A program made the translations under genes and the position numbers. The notes beneath the pieces were generated by a model, which searched no databases, was not told the DNA's origin, and saw nothing but the letters and a program-made list of their open reading frames with translations. From contig NZ_CP047146.1 in NCBI RefSeq assembly GCF_009834125.1, positions 4,023,501 to 4,087,500 of the forward strand: a stretch of DNA of 64,000 bases, written 5' to 3'. The first letter of the stretch is position 1; each line of letters starts with the position of its first letter. The DNA is from Streptomyces sp. GS7 (GTDB taxonomy: Bacteria; Actinomycetota; Actinomycetes; Streptomycetales; Streptomycetaceae). Positions 10,264 through 19,197 of the stretch are shown here, one piece after another.

Positions 10264-11271
10264 ATGGGAAGGACCGGTCGTGTCATGGGCCAGACAGCGC
10301 AGCCGGAATCGACGCACCGCATCGCCGTCCTGGCGCTCGACGGGGTGTACCCGTTCGAACTCGGCATCCCCAACCGGGTCTTCGGCAGTGTGCACGGCCG
10401 CTACGAGCTGCTCACCTGCACCGCCGACGGCCGTCCGGTGCGCACCGACGCCGACTTCGAGATCGCCGTCGAGCACGGTCCCGAGGTGCTGCGCACCGCC
10501 GACACCGTGGTGATCCCGCCGTTCGACCTGGCACTGGCCACCGCCGAACTCCCTGAACCCGTTGCCCGGGCCCTCGCCATGATCCGCCCCGGCGCCCGGC
10601 TCATCTCCATCTGTACCGGTGCCTTCGTCCTCGCGGCAGCCGGACTGCTCGACGGCCGCCCCGCCACCACGCACTGGGCGCTCGCCGAGAGCTTCCGGCA
10701 GCGGTTCCCACAGGTTCGGCTCAACCCCGAGGTGCTCTTCATCGACGACGGCGACATCCTCACCTCGGCAGGCGCGGCCTCGGGCGTCGATGTGTGCCTG
10801 CACGTGGTGCGCACCGACCACGGAAGCCAGGTGGCCAACCATGTCGCCCGACTGTGCGTGGTGCCGCCGTGGCGGGAGGGCGGCCAGGCGCAGTACATCG
10901 AACACCCCGTCCCCGAACCCACCGCCGCCACAACGGCCGCCACCAGGCAGTGGGCGCTGGAGCACCTGCACCTGCCACTGACCCTGACCGAACTCGCAGG
11001 CCACGCGCAGATGAGCGTACGGACCTTCGCGCGACGCTTCCAGGACGAGGTCGGGACCAGTCCGGGACGGTGGCTCATCCAGCAGCGCGTCTCCCAGGCA
11101 CGCCAACTCCTCGAAACCAGCGACCTGTCCGTGGACCGGATCGCCGGCCAGGTCGGCTTCGCGACGGCCACTTCCCTCCGCCAGCACCTCCACGCCGCCA
11201 TCGGCGTACCCCCACTCACCTACCGGCGCACCTTCCATGCCACCCGCAAGGCCGAACCCGCCACCCGGTGA
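10264..11271 (+). CDS. GlxA-type transcriptional regulator (DJ-1/PfpI + AraC HTH)
   Basis: The protein is 335 residues. Start 10264 sits 3-4 bases after GGGGAGGA; an alternative ATG at 10285 is too far from that site. Residues 15-190 form a DJ-1/PfpI (class I glutamine-amidotransferase-like) sensor domain, with the nucleophile-elbow cysteine in ISICTGAFVLAAAGLLDGR followed by ATTHW. Residues 225-330 are an AraC/XylS double helix-turn-helix (HAQMSVRTFARRFQDEVG, GFATATSLRQHLHAAIGVPP). Such regulators often act on the divergent gene, here a quinone-reductase-like enzyme, so the ligand may be an electrophile or a substrate of that enzyme (inference). Confidence 0.92.
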   Translation: MGRTGRVMGQTAQPESTHRIAVLALDGVYPFELGIPNRVFGSVHGRYELLTCTADGRPVRTDADFEIAVEHGPEVLRTADTVVIPPFDLALATAELPEPVARALAMIRPGARLISICTGAFVLAAAGLLDGRPATTHWALAESFRQRFPQVRLNPEVLFIDDGDILTSAGAASGVDVCLHVVRTDHGSQVANHVARLCVVPPWREGGQAQYIEHPVPEPTAATTAATRQWALEHLHLPLTLTELAGHAQMSVRTFARRFQDEVGTSPGRWLIQQRVSQARQLLETSDLSVDRIAGQVGFATATSLRQHLHAAIGVPPLTYRRTFHATRKAEPATR

Positions 11272-11448
11272 ACGTCCGCGGTCTTTCTGACGGGGCCGCA
11301 GGGGTGGCTTCGTCGGCGTATGCGGTGGTGTTCCTGGAAGGGCTCGTGTGAGGAGGCCCTGGATCCAGATCACTGCGGCACTCTGGTGCCGCCCGGAGGG
11401 GGCATGCTCCCGGCTGTCGTGCCGGAGCGGGAGAGTAGGTTCGTGTTC

Positions 11449-12405
11449 ATGCAAGCGGTTGTGATCGACGGCAGGGGCGCGTTCCGGCTTGAACGGCGCG
11501 CTGATCCGGTGGCTGGGCCCGGCCTGGTGGCAGTGCGGGTCCGCGCCGCAGGGCTCAACGCGGCCGACCTCCAGCAGGCCCGGGGTGACTACCCGGCGCC
11601 GCCAGGCTGGCCGGCCGACATCCCCGGGCTGGAAATCGCCGGTGAGGTCGAGCAGGTCGGGGCGGGGGTCACGGGAGTGAGCGTCGGTGACCGGGTAATG
11701 GCCCTCGTGGGTGGCGGTGGCCATGCCGAGAGGATCGTGGTGCCCGCCGACTTGCTGCTTCCGATACCCGCGGGGTTGTCCTGGCGGGAGGCAGCAGGTT
11801 TCCCGGAGGCGTTCAGTACTGCTTGGGACGCACTGGTCGTCCAAGCCGGGGTTCGCGCAGGAGATCGGGTTCTGGTCACTGGAGCCGCGGGCGGGGTCGG
11901 TACGGCCATGGTGCAGGTGGCCGCCGTTTCCGGCGCCCATGTCGTGGCAACCGTGCGCCGGACCGAACTGCACGACCGAATGAAGGAACTCGCCCCCGTC
12001 GGCGGCAGCGTAGAGGTGGTGGTCCCTGGTGAGGAGAGCGGACGGGCGCCGTACGACGTCGTCGTCGAGCTGGTCGGCGGGGAGGACTGCCTGCGGCGGG
12101 TTGAACTGCTGCGTACTCGGGGGAGGATTCTCGTTGTGGGGGTCCAGGGCGGGTCGGTGGCCCCCTTGCGCATGTTCGACCTGATGCTTGCGCGCGCCCA
12201 GCTGATCGGCACCACCATTCGGGGCCGCTCCCACGCAGAGAAATCGCTCCTCGCGGCCACGGTGCGCACAAGTGTCGTCCCGCTGCTGGCCGACGGCAGG
12301 CTGCGGGTACCTGTCGACGCGGCCTTCCCACTGGACCGTCACGCCGACGCCTACGCCCGGTTGGCCGGCCCGGGGAAGTTCGGCAAGGTCGTCATGCTGC
12401 CCTGA
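11449..12405 (+). CDS. NADPH:quinone oxidoreductase-like protein (PIG3-like)
   Basis: The protein is 318 residues from ATG 11449 (MQAVVIDGRGAFRL). The reading frame is open to 11320 without family sequence. The GroES-like domain shows VRAAGLNAADLQQARGDYP and DIPGLEIAGEVEQVGAGV. The nucleotide-binding domain has VLVTGAAGGVGTAMVQVAAV. A late IGTTIRGRSHAEKSLLAATV segment and FGKVVMLP end are typical of the p53-inducible gene 3/QOR branch. Zinc ligands are absent. It is a soluble enzyme that probably reduces quinones or enones, and it sits 178 bp downstream of the GlxA-type gene on the same strand, so it may belong to the same response. Confidence 0.88.
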   Translation: MQAVVIDGRGAFRLERRADPVAGPGLVAVRVRAAGLNAADLQQARGDYPAPPGWPADIPGLEIAGEVEQVGAGVTGVSVGDRVMALVGGGGHAERIVVPADLLLPIPAGLSWREAAGFPEAFSTAWDALVVQAGVRAGDRVLVTGAAGGVGTAMVQVAAVSGAHVVATVRRTELHDRMKELAPVGGSVEVVVPGEESGRAPYDVVVELVGGEDCLRRVELLRTRGRILVVGVQGGSVAPLRMFDLMLARAQLIGTTIRGRSHAEKSLLAATVRTSVVPLLADGRLRVPVDAAFPLDRHADAYARLAGPGKFGKVVMLP

Positions 12406-12489
12406 CGGCACCACACCCCGGGCCCCACGAAGCGGTGCCCGGGGTGGTGGCTGCCGGTGCGGACGGCACCGGCGGCCACGGCCGTCCCA

Positions 12490-12963
12490 TCAGTGGAGCT
12501 GGCCGACCTGGTAGTCGCCGGCGGGCTGTTGGGTGATGACGTTCCCGCGGTTGAAGGCGTTGATGATGGCGATCTGGGCGACCAGGGCGGCGAGTTGGTC
12601 CTCGTCGTAGTGCTTGGCCGCGTTCGCCCACACCTCCTCCGGTACGCCTCCGGCCGCGTCCGCGATGCGGGTGCCCTGCTCCGCCAGCTCCAGCGCGGCG
12701 CGCTCGGCGTCGGTGAAGACCGTCGCCTCGCGCCAGGCTACGACCAGGTTGAGGCGCACCGAGGTCTCCCCGGCCGCGGCGGCTTCCTTGGTGTGCATGT
12801 CGATGCATCCGGCGCAGCCGTTGATCTGGCTGGCGCGGAGCATCACCAGTTCGCGCGTCGCGGCCGGCAGTGTCGAGTCCGCGAGCGCCTTGTGCGCCGC
12901 GATGATGTGCTTCATGGCCTTGGCGGCGGCCGGGCTGGTCATGAGGTTCAGTCGAGCTTCCAT
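12490..12963 (-). CDS. Carboxymuconolactone decarboxylase / AhpD-like peroxidase
   Basis: The protein is 157 residues from ATG 12963, preceded by AGGAG at good spacing; longer frames upstream are not needed. It is an AhpD-like alkylhydroperoxidase fold. The redox pair is visible in NGCAGCIDMHTKEAAAAGE (C-x-x-C-x-x-x-H), and the helix ELVMLRASQI precedes it as in the family. This subtype is about the usual length and is widely annotated as a carboxymuconolactone decarboxylase family protein. The C-x-x-C makes a peroxidase or disulfide-reductase role more likely than a ring-opening decarboxylase. It is convergent with the oxidoreductase gene to its left. Confidence 0.9.
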   Translation of the reverse strand: MEARLNLMTSPAAAKAMKHIIAAHKALADSTLPAATRELVMLRASQINGCAGCIDMHTKEAAAAGETSVRLNLVVAWREATVFTDAERAALELAEQGTRIADAAGGVPEEVWANAAKHYDEDQLAALVAQIAIINAFNRGNVITQQPAGDYQVGQLH

Positions 12964-13372
12964 GGTGCGCTCCTGCGTCGTTGTCGGTGGTGACATCGTC
13001 TTGGACGAAACAGCTCCCGCACGTTGTGACACGAACCAATGTGACCTGCGTCTCGCCACCGCGTACCGCGGCAGGGGCCAACCGCGAGGTCGTTCAGATC
13101 CGCTGTCGAGGGGTGGTGCCCGGCGCCGGGCGTCCCCAGTCACTCCGTGTTCGTGGCGTGAGTCGGGGCGGCGGACGCGAAGCCGGCTCCGTTGTTGACG
13201 GCCATTCGGCAATGAGGCCGTTCCGACACTCTTCCTTCACCACATCTCCCCGGGCATTTGCCGGTCGTTTTACCAGGTCAGGGGCACACTGGTCCGAATG
13301 ATGTTGCTGAACTGGGTCATCCAGCAACGCAACGGGCAATACCGGTACTTTCACTATCGCAGTGGGTGACTT

Positions 13373-14038
13373 GTGGCTGAACTGACTCTGTTCCTCCGGG
13401 AGTACGCGAGGACGCGTCAGGACGTGGGGGCGATCGCCCCGAGCAGCGCCCGGCTCGGCAGAGCCCTCACCCGATACGTGATCCCCAGCCCTGGTCGCCC
13501 CCGCGCGGTACTTGAGGTGGGGCCCGGCACCGGAGCGGTGACCCGGCACATCGCCGGTTCGCTCGGCCGACTGGACACCCTGGACCTGATCGAGGCCAAT
13601 CCGCGCTTCGCCGACCTGCTGCGCCAGACATATGCCGGTGATCCCAGGCTCCGGATCCGCACGGGCCTGGTGCAGGAACACGAACTCGGCTCCTACGACA
13701 CGATCGTGTGCGGCCTGCCGTTCGCCAACTTCGAGGCCCGGACCACGCAGGAGATCTTCGACCGGCTGCTCGGGGCCCTGCGGCCCGGCGGCACGCTGTC
13801 GTTCTTCGGCTATGTGGGAGGCGAGACGATGCGCCGGACGTTCGCCGACGCGGCGGACCGCGAGCGGACCTTCGCCGGTCTGGGCGTACTGCGCCGCATC
13901 CTGCGCCGGCACACCTTCCGTACGGAGACGGTGCTGGGGAACCTGCCGCCGGCCCGGGTCCATCATCTGGTGCCGGTGAGCCCACCGGTTCACCCCGAAC
14001 GCGAACGGTCCTGTGACTGCCGAGAGGCGTCCTCCTGA
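13373..14038 (+). CDS. Class I SAM methyltransferase (phospholipid N-methyltransferase-like)
   Basis: The protein is 221 residues with a GTG start. Motif I of class I SAM methyltransferases is AVLEVGPGTGAVTRHIAGSLG (residues 43-63), followed by the acidic strand end LDLIEANPRFADLL and a motif IV-like DTIVCGLPFANF. The N-terminal lead FLREYARTRQDVGAIAPSS is characteristic of PmtA-like phosphatidylethanolamine methyltransferases and the KsgA-related fold. A role in lipid methylation is therefore possible but not proven. The C-terminal tail after residue 205 is basic and probably unstructured. The gene stands alone. Confidence 0.8.
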   Translation: MAELTLFLREYARTRQDVGAIAPSSARLGRALTRYVIPSPGRPRAVLEVGPGTGAVTRHIAGSLGRLDTLDLIEANPRFADLLRQTYAGDPRLRIRTGLVQEHELGSYDTIVCGLPFANFEARTTQEIFDRLLGALRPGGTLSFFGYVGGETMRRTFADAADRERTFAGLGVLRRILRRHTFRTETVLGNLPPARVHHLVPVSPPVHPERERSCDCREASS

Positions 14039-14230
14039 CTGGTCCGACGTAGCGCGACCATCCACCACCGAGACCTGCTCGGGCCGGGCGTGTCCGGTGG
14101 GTGGTCGCGTGTTTCGGTGGAAACGCCGTCCAGTAGGCCGGTGAGATCTCGCCTTGTCTGTTGGGTCCGTCTTCGCAGGTCGGCCCGGCGGGGGCCGTAA
14201 CGCCACCGCCGGGCGCATCGTAGCCCCAGC

Positions 14231-14293
14231 CTATGCCGCGTTGACGACGTCGACGAATTGCGCGATGACGGGGTCGAGTTGATGAATCGTCAT
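14231..14293 (-). pseudogene. Remnant of an alpha/beta hydrolase N-terminus
   Basis: A 20-codon frame reads MTIHQLDPVIAQFVDVVNAA and then stops. It resembles the first helix of Aes-type alpha/beta hydrolases (LDP-x-IA-x-F-x-x-x-VNAA). No further hydrolase sequence follows, so this is probably a 5-prime stub. The surrounding 14039-14490 region holds no other gene. Confidence 0.35.
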
Positions 14294-14490
14294 GCGGGCC
14301 TCCGGCGACTGTGACGCGACGGGGGCTGTGGTTCCTCCCCGAGCCATGGGTCGACAGAACCGACAGAACCCCTCAATGGCGCGGATACGCCCAACGGTCG
14401 CCGCGTGCCCCAAGCTCAACTTCACGTGTCCGGTCGGCGCACGCCTCCGTAGTACCGACCAGGCGACCCTGAAGGGGTCTCATCGGCCTT

Positions 14491-15468
14491 CTACGCAGCC
14501 ACTCGTAGCAGTAGCTTGCCGGTGGTGGTCCGGCTACCCAGGAGCCGGTGCGCCTCGGCGGCTTCGGTGAGAGGGAATTCGGCGGTGACGGGGAGTTCCA
14601 CGGTGCCGTCGGAGACCGTACGGAAGGCTCGTTCGGCCAGTTCCCGCAGCGCCCCCGGGGCGGTGTGCGCCAGGGAGAGGATGGAGAAGCCCGCGACGGA
14701 GTGGCCTGTCGGGTAGAGCTCGGACTGGCCCACCTGCCAGGGTTCGGCCGAGGAGGCGTTACCGAAGGAGACCAGTCGGCCGAAGACGGCCAGCGAGGCC
14801 AGGCTGCGGCGGAAGGTGTCGCCGCCGACCGGGTCGAGGACGAGGTCGACGCCCCGGCCTGCCGTGGCACGGCGCACCTCGTCGGGGAAGTCGTCTGAGC
14901 CGAAGACCTCGTCGTAGCCGTACTTGAGGGCATGACCGGCTTTCGAGGGCCGGGAGACGACCCCGTACACCGCGCCCGCTCCGGCTGCCTTTGCCAACTG
15001 CCCGACGACCGTGCCGATTCCCCCGGCCGCTCCCTGGACGAGCACGCTCTCCCGCTCGCGCAGCCGTCCCACCTCGTGAAGCAGTGCATGGGCCGTCGGC
15101 AGCACGGTGGGCAGAGTGGCAGCGGTGCGCAGGTCCAGGCCGTCCTGTACGGGGAACACGGTCGCGGTGTCGGCGACCACGACTTCCGCGTACGCCCCGT
15201 GCGGCGTCAGAGCGGCCACCTCCTGGCCGGGATGGAACGCCGCCACCCCCTCGCCCACCGCACGGATGCGGCCGGACACCTCCAGGCCCGGCACGAACGG
15301 CAGCGTGGGCACACGGTAGCCCTCGGCCCGCGCCTTGAGATCGGCGAAGTTCACCCCGGCGAAGGCGACATCGATACTCACCTGCCCCGGGCCGGGCTCG
15401 GGTACCTCGACTTCCACCGCCGAAAGGACCTCCGGGCCGCCATACCGCTCAAACCGCACCACACGCAT
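14491..15468 (-). CDS. Medium-chain oxidoreductase, quinone reductase-like
   Basis: The protein is 325 residues from ATG 15468 (MRVVRFERYGGPEVL); a 5-residue longer start is possible. The N-terminal GroES-like domain contains FAGVNFADLKARAEGY and FVPGLEVSGRIRAVGEGV. The NADP site is VLVQGAAGGIGTVVGQLAKA. No zinc ligands are present. It belongs to the zinc-free quinone oxidoreductase branch and is a soluble NADPH-dependent reductase. It is divergent from the ArsR-type regulator at 15560, and both promoters share a 91-base gap with a clear repeat-based operator, so repression by that regulator is likely. Confidence 0.88.
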   Translation of the reverse strand: MRVVRFERYGGPEVLSAVEVEVPEPGPGQVSIDVAFAGVNFADLKARAEGYRVPTLPFVPGLEVSGRIRAVGEGVAAFHPGQEVAALTPHGAYAEVVVADTATVFPVQDGLDLRTAATLPTVLPTAHALLHEVGRLRERESVLVQGAAGGIGTVVGQLAKAAGAGAVYGVVSRPSKAGHALKYGYDEVFGSDDFPDEVRRATAGRGVDLVLDPVGGDTFRRSLASLAVFGRLVSFGNASSAEPWQVGQSELYPTGHSVAGFSILSLAHTAPGALRELAERAFRTVSDGTVELPVTAEFPLTEAAEAHRLLGSRTTTGKLLLRVAA

Positions 15469-15491
15469 ACGGACACACCTCACCGAGCCGA

Positions 15492-15541
15492 GTGTTCAAC
15501 GGACATCGAACACCCGGAGTGTATGATGCTCATCGAACACC
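15492..15541. promoter_or_regulatory. Probable operator between ArsR regulator and oxidoreductase
   Basis: GTGTTC at 15492-15497 and GAACAC at 15508-15513 form a perfect 6-base inverted repeat with a 10-base spacer. The right arm extended, CATCGAACACC (15504-15514), is repeated exactly at 15531-15541, 27 bases on. TATGAT at 15522-15527 between them fits a minus-10 box for the plus-strand gene. Repressor binding here would block both promoters. Confidence 0.6.
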
Positions 15542-15559
15542 AGGCAAGGGGGGAATGAC

Positions 15560-15910
15560 ATGGCAGACCGAACAACCCGAACCGCCGGCCGCCGGGCCGC
15601 CCCCGCGCACACCCACCCCGACGACGTCCCGTTGCAGACCGCACTGGCCGCGCTGGCCGACCCGGTGCGACTCCGACTGGTCCGTGAACTTGCCGGCAGC
15701 GACGACTGGACCCGTGCATGCGGCAGCTTCGACGTACCGGTACAGAAGGCCGCACTGAGTCACCACTTCTCCGTGCTGCGCCAGGCGGGCATCGTCGAGC
15801 AGCGCGACATGGGCCCGAAGCGGGTCAACCGGCTGCGCCGTGAGGAGTTCGACGCCCGCTTCCCCGGGCTCCTCGCCCTGGTCCTGCGCCCGGACCCGCT
15901 CGACCGCTGA
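15560..15910 (+). CDS. ArsR-family helix-turn-helix regulator
   Basis: The protein is 116 residues. A charged tail of about 20 residues leads into a winged helix-turn-helix: LAALADPVRLRLVRELAG, the recognition helix KAALSHHFSVLRQAGIVEQR, and the wing RDMGPKRVNRLRREEFDARF. The cysteine metal site (CxC in helix 3) seen in arsenic or cadmium sensors is missing; only one cysteine (C55) is present. It is therefore unlikely to be a metal sensor and more likely answers a small molecule or redox signal. It is divergent from the oxidoreductase at 14491 with the repeat operator between them. Confidence 0.9.
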   Translation: MADRTTRTAGRRAAPAHTHPDDVPLQTALAALADPVRLRLVRELAGSDDWTRACGSFDVPVQKAALSHHFSVLRQAGIVEQRDMGPKRVNRLRREEFDARFPGLLALVLRPDPLDR

Positions 15911-16141
15911 GCCCTCCGAGCGAACGGTGAGCTGTCCGCCCGGCCGGTGGACCACCGGAGGGACTCCGCCGGACCCCGTCCCGTCGGGGATGACTGTGCT
16001 GACTGCCGCCTCGCGCGTCTCCTCGTGGGTGGCGGCTTCACCCTGGGCTGCCTGACCAACTCGGTGAACCTATGCCGCCGCGGCACCAGCAGTCGGCGGA
16101 GACAAAGTGCCGGACGTGTGCTTCTGGTGCCGGATGGAGCC

Positions 16142-16684
16142 TCAACGCCGGGCGTGGCGGATCTCCAATCGCCCGAATCCCATGGCGCCGGAGATTCGGA
16201 TCTTCGGCCCGCCGGGGCCGGTACGCCGCGGGGTCTTGTAGCGCAGGTCCTTCCACTCAGTGTGCAAACCTTCGACGTCAACGACCGCGTCGCGCGGCAC
16301 CGTGATTTTGGCCCCGCCGGTTCCGAGTTGCAGCTCGATGTCGACGACCGGATGCTCGATGATCGCCCGGGACAGATCCAGACGCACCCTTCCGTAGGCG
16401 GACTCGACCTTGAGGATCCGAGGTACCCGCCATGCGCCGCGCCGCTGGATCCGTCCGCCGGCGGCGGCGATCGTCGACGTGGTGCCCGGGTGCTCCTCCG
16501 GGAGTGAGGCCAGGGCCGACACGAGCTCGCTGTGCGCCTTGGCGGTGAGCACCTGATCGAGGCGTTCGTCCAACTCCTCGTGCGAGACGAGCCCTTCGGT
16601 GTACGCCTCCTGCAGACGCTGCACGGCCGAGTCGCGGTCGTCTTCGCCGATCAGTGGCGGCGAGTCCTCCGGTAAGGGATTCAC
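16142..16684 (-). CDS. DUF1707 (SHOCT-like) protein with LiaF-type C-terminal domain
   Basis: The protein is 180 residues. Residues 12-65 match the DUF1707 helical domain (DRDSAVQRLQEAYTEGLVSH followed by EELDERLDQVLTAKAHSEL). Residues 90-178 resemble the beta-rich LiaF-like/DUF2154 domain, with VESAYGRVRLDLSRA and GGAKITVPRDAVVDVEG. Unlike many relatives it lacks membrane segments between the two parts. DUF1707 proteins are common in actinomycetes and are linked by family association to cell-envelope stress; the specific role is unknown. It is followed on the same strand by nothing in the 230-base gap to the ArsR gene. Confidence 0.85.
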   Translation of the reverse strand: MNPLPEDSPPLIGEDDRDSAVQRLQEAYTEGLVSHEELDERLDQVLTAKAHSELVSALASLPEEHPGTTSTIAAAGGRIQRRGAWRVPRILKVESAYGRVRLDLSRAIIEHPVVDIELQLGTGGAKITVPRDAVVDVEGLHTEWKDLRYKTPRRTGPGGPKIRISGAMGFGRLEIRHARR

Positions 16685-16693
16685 CGTTCCACC

Positions 16694-17560
16694 CTACTGC
16701 CGTACCGGCGAAGCGAACGCGTCAAGGTCCGTAGTGGGTAAGGCATCTGGTGGGGGCGGTCGACCACACAGGAGTCCTTCCATGAGGTCGATCTTGCTGG
16801 TGCGGCAGTAATCGGTGATGGTGGCGTCCAGGCGCCCGGTCTCGAAGTGCTTGTTGGCGGCCTGGCCGCCACGGCAGTAGGCGAAGTGGTCGCAGGTGGC
16901 GCGGCATGCGGTGATGCCCTGCAGGGCTTCTTGCACCCACGGTATGGATGGCGCACGGGCCAGGATGGTGTCCGGCGAGGCGGTGAGGATGTTGCCGGCG
17001 GTGAAGGGGCCGTGGCGAGGTGAGGAGAAGCCGGCCAGGTCCGGGTGAGTGGTACGACTTCTCCGTCCCACGTGATCAGTGGTAGCGGGCTGAACGGCCG
17101 GATAGCGGGTTCACCGGTGCGTCCGGCGAGTTCGGCCCACAGGCAGCCGAGAGCGTGGTCGAAGTCGCTTATGGGCAGGCCAGATTCGGCATGCCAGGCT
17201 GCTACCAATGCTGCCCCAGAAATCGGCGGTTCCGATACCAGGTTGACCTGGCTGGTGGACTCCTTTTCGTTCGGCGAGGTTCACGCCGAGAGCGCTGGCC
17301 CCCAGCTCGCGGGCGAAGGCGTACAGCCGGCATGCGGTGGCTGGTACGGGGTCGCGGACGACAGCGATAATGCCGAAAGGTATGCCGTGGTGCTGCAGGC
17401 GGCGGATGCCCTCCAAGGTGCGGCGGGTGGTGGGGCGCCCGGCGCTGTCGGCGCGCAGTGCGTTGTCCTGGCTCGGGCCGTCGATGCTGATCGTGACCTC
17501 CACCGAGCGCGCCGCGAGTAGTTCGCACCACTCGTCGTCCATGAGGGGGCGGTTGTCTGC
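16694..17560 (-). pseudogene. Decayed radical SAM/SPASM peptide maturase
   Basis: Three frames together read as the middle and end of a radical SAM/SPASM protein. From about 17556: DEWCELLAARSVEVTISIDG and GIRRLQHHGIPFGIIAVV (TIM-barrel strands). From about 17280, in a second frame, is AAWHAESGLPISDFDHALG. From about 17070, in a third, the SPASM cysteines appear in ACRATCDHFAYCRGG with NKHFETGRLDATITDYCRTSK. This last pattern is typical of GrrM/OscB-like cyclophane-forming maturases of ribosomal peptides. The N-terminal CxxxCxxC cluster is not found, and at least two frameshifts are needed, so it is not functional. No precursor peptide is visible nearby. Confidence 0.7.
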
Positions 17561-17816
17561 ACGGCGTGCCGCAGGGGATGGTCCGTCCAGGCGGCATCCG
17601 CGCAGACCTCGGCCGATTCCTGCCAGTCGGCGTTCAGTTCGCGCAGGTCGGCTGCCAGGCCAGCCGGTCGTACAACTCCCGGTCCGCCTCAGGCATCGCC
17701 GGGTTCGGGAGCTTCGCCGGCCTCCGGGAGCTGTTCGGGTGCGGTCCCGCGACGCCCGTCCGCGCAGGTGCGACCGCCGCCTGGCCGGGCTGGGGCGGAG
17801 CCGCTCGCTCACGGCG

Positions 17817-18491
17817 TCACCGGCTGAGGCGGAAGGTCTTCCCCTGGTGGCTCTTCGCGGAGCAGGACGCCTGCTCCTGCGCGGTCATCTTGCGGCTCTT
17901 GACGACCACGGCGTTGCTCACACCGTCCGTGGCGTTGGGCGCGGGGCCGGTGACGGTGTCCGGGACGTACCAGTAGTAGTGGCCCCACTTGGGGCTGTCG
18001 TAGTGCGTCTGCCAGGTGCCCGAGACGGTCTGCATCACCTGGGCGCGGGAGATCCAGCCGACCTCGCCCGGCTGCACCGTCATGTTCAGGGAGCTGGACT
18101 CGGAGTGGGAACTCGACCAGGTGTGGCTGTAGTTCGCCGTCACGCTGAGGTCGATGATGTCCGCGATCTTGCCGCCCACGGTGATGGACACGCCGACGGA
18201 GTCCGTGGAGCCCACGGTGTCGGACCAGGTCATCGACTGGGTCGCGGGCGAGGTACTGCAGTTGTAGAGCGAGTCGGAGACCTGGCGGAAGTCGCCGAGG
18301 TATGCCTTGCCGAGCACCGGGTCGTTGAAGCTGCACTTACCCAGGCCGGAGGCGCAGTCGGCTATGAGCTCCTTGCGGGTGGGGCCGCTGTCGGCCGCGG
18401 CGGGCAGGGCCATCGCCGCCACCATGCCCACCGCCGTCGCGGTCAGGGCTACCGCCCGGCCGCCGTGGCGCAGCGCTCTGTTCGTCGCCAT
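17817..18491 (-). CDS. Secreted beta-rich protein, possibly aerolysin/ETX-like
   Basis: The protein is 224 residues from ATG 18491; longer readings lack a signal. A Sec signal peptide is clear: the arginine-rich start ATNRALRHGGR, then a hydrophobic core, then ALPAAADS with probable cleavage after residue 33. The mature part has cysteines in DCASGLGKCSF, LYNCSTSPA and ASCSAKS that may form disulfides. The centre alternates Ser/Thr/Val (WSDTVGSTDSVGVSITVGGK, then SHTWSSSHSESSSLNMTV), like the amphipathic insertion strands of aerolysin/epsilon-toxin-type pore formers. It is followed by an aromatic KWGHYYWYVPDTV segment. The assignment to a pore-forming fold is inference from pattern only. Confidence 0.6.
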   Translation of the reverse strand: MATNRALRHGGRAVALTATAVGMVAAMALPAAADSGPTRKELIADCASGLGKCSFNDPVLGKAYLGDFRQVSDSLYNCSTSPATQSMTWSDTVGSTDSVGVSITVGGKIADIIDLSVTANYSHTWSSSHSESSSLNMTVQPGEVGWISRAQVMQTVSGTWQTHYDSPKWGHYYWYVPDTVTGPAPNATDGVSNAVVVKSRKMTAQEQASCSAKSHQGKTFRLSR

Positions 18492-19197
18492 GTCCGTTCC
18501 TCTCGATCCATGCGTGGGGGAGGGGCGATTGATGCCAATGTGCTTGGAATCGCCGCCCGTTGAGGAAGAGACTGATGTAAACCCATGCTCAAATATACCA
18601 AGAATGGGTAAAGTTGTAGTTGATCGTTCAGTCACCCCCGCTGTGATCTGCAAGCAAAGGGTTTGCTGTCTCGCAACCCGGTTGCGGACCTGCCTGTCCC
18701 TCAAGCGATTGACGCGCACTCAGCCGCCAGGGGACGCACCCGGCCGGCTTCTCCTCGCCCCGGCTGCGGCGATGACCACCGCCGCCTTCGAGGAGTTGCA
18801 CCATGGATGCCACCCGCGCCGACCGCTCAGCCGGAACGCGGCAGCCGACGGCGCGGTCATCCCGCTGCGCATGACCGCGCGCAAGCCCTGCGCCTCAGCG
18901 GCACACCGCAGTGACGGGAGCGACTGGCATGACGACAGTGGTGCGGGCTCGGATCTGTCGCCGATCCGGGTCCGTCGCGTCTCCGCGGGGACGGCGCACG
19001 CGTCGGTTCAACGATGCGCCGCCAGACGCAATTCGGCCTGCTGTCCGGCCGGCGCGGCGCGGTGGTGCCTATATGCGGATGGTCGGCAGCGGCTCGGCGG
19101 TTGACCGGGCGGGGCGTGAGGGGGCAATCCGGAATACACCTGGAACGTGCCGTAGGGCAGCCGTTGCGTGAAGTCGGGTTCCGGGCACGCCACGAAG
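18492..19197. other. Long gap without supported gene
   Basis: The region upstream of the secreted protein is locally AT-richer (18540-18660), consistent with its promoter: TATACCAAGAATGGG and GTAAAGTTGTAGTTGATC lie here. From 18770 to 19190 short open frames occur on both strands (for example ATG 18803, DATRADRSAGTRQ), but none shows a family match. Some may be decayed coding sequence. Confidence 0.4.

Noticed and set aside
10168..12414. N-terminal extension of the oxidoreductase frame to 12414
   Set aside because: The frame is open but antisense to the GlxA regulator and the PIG3-like gene; family similarity starts only at about 10150.
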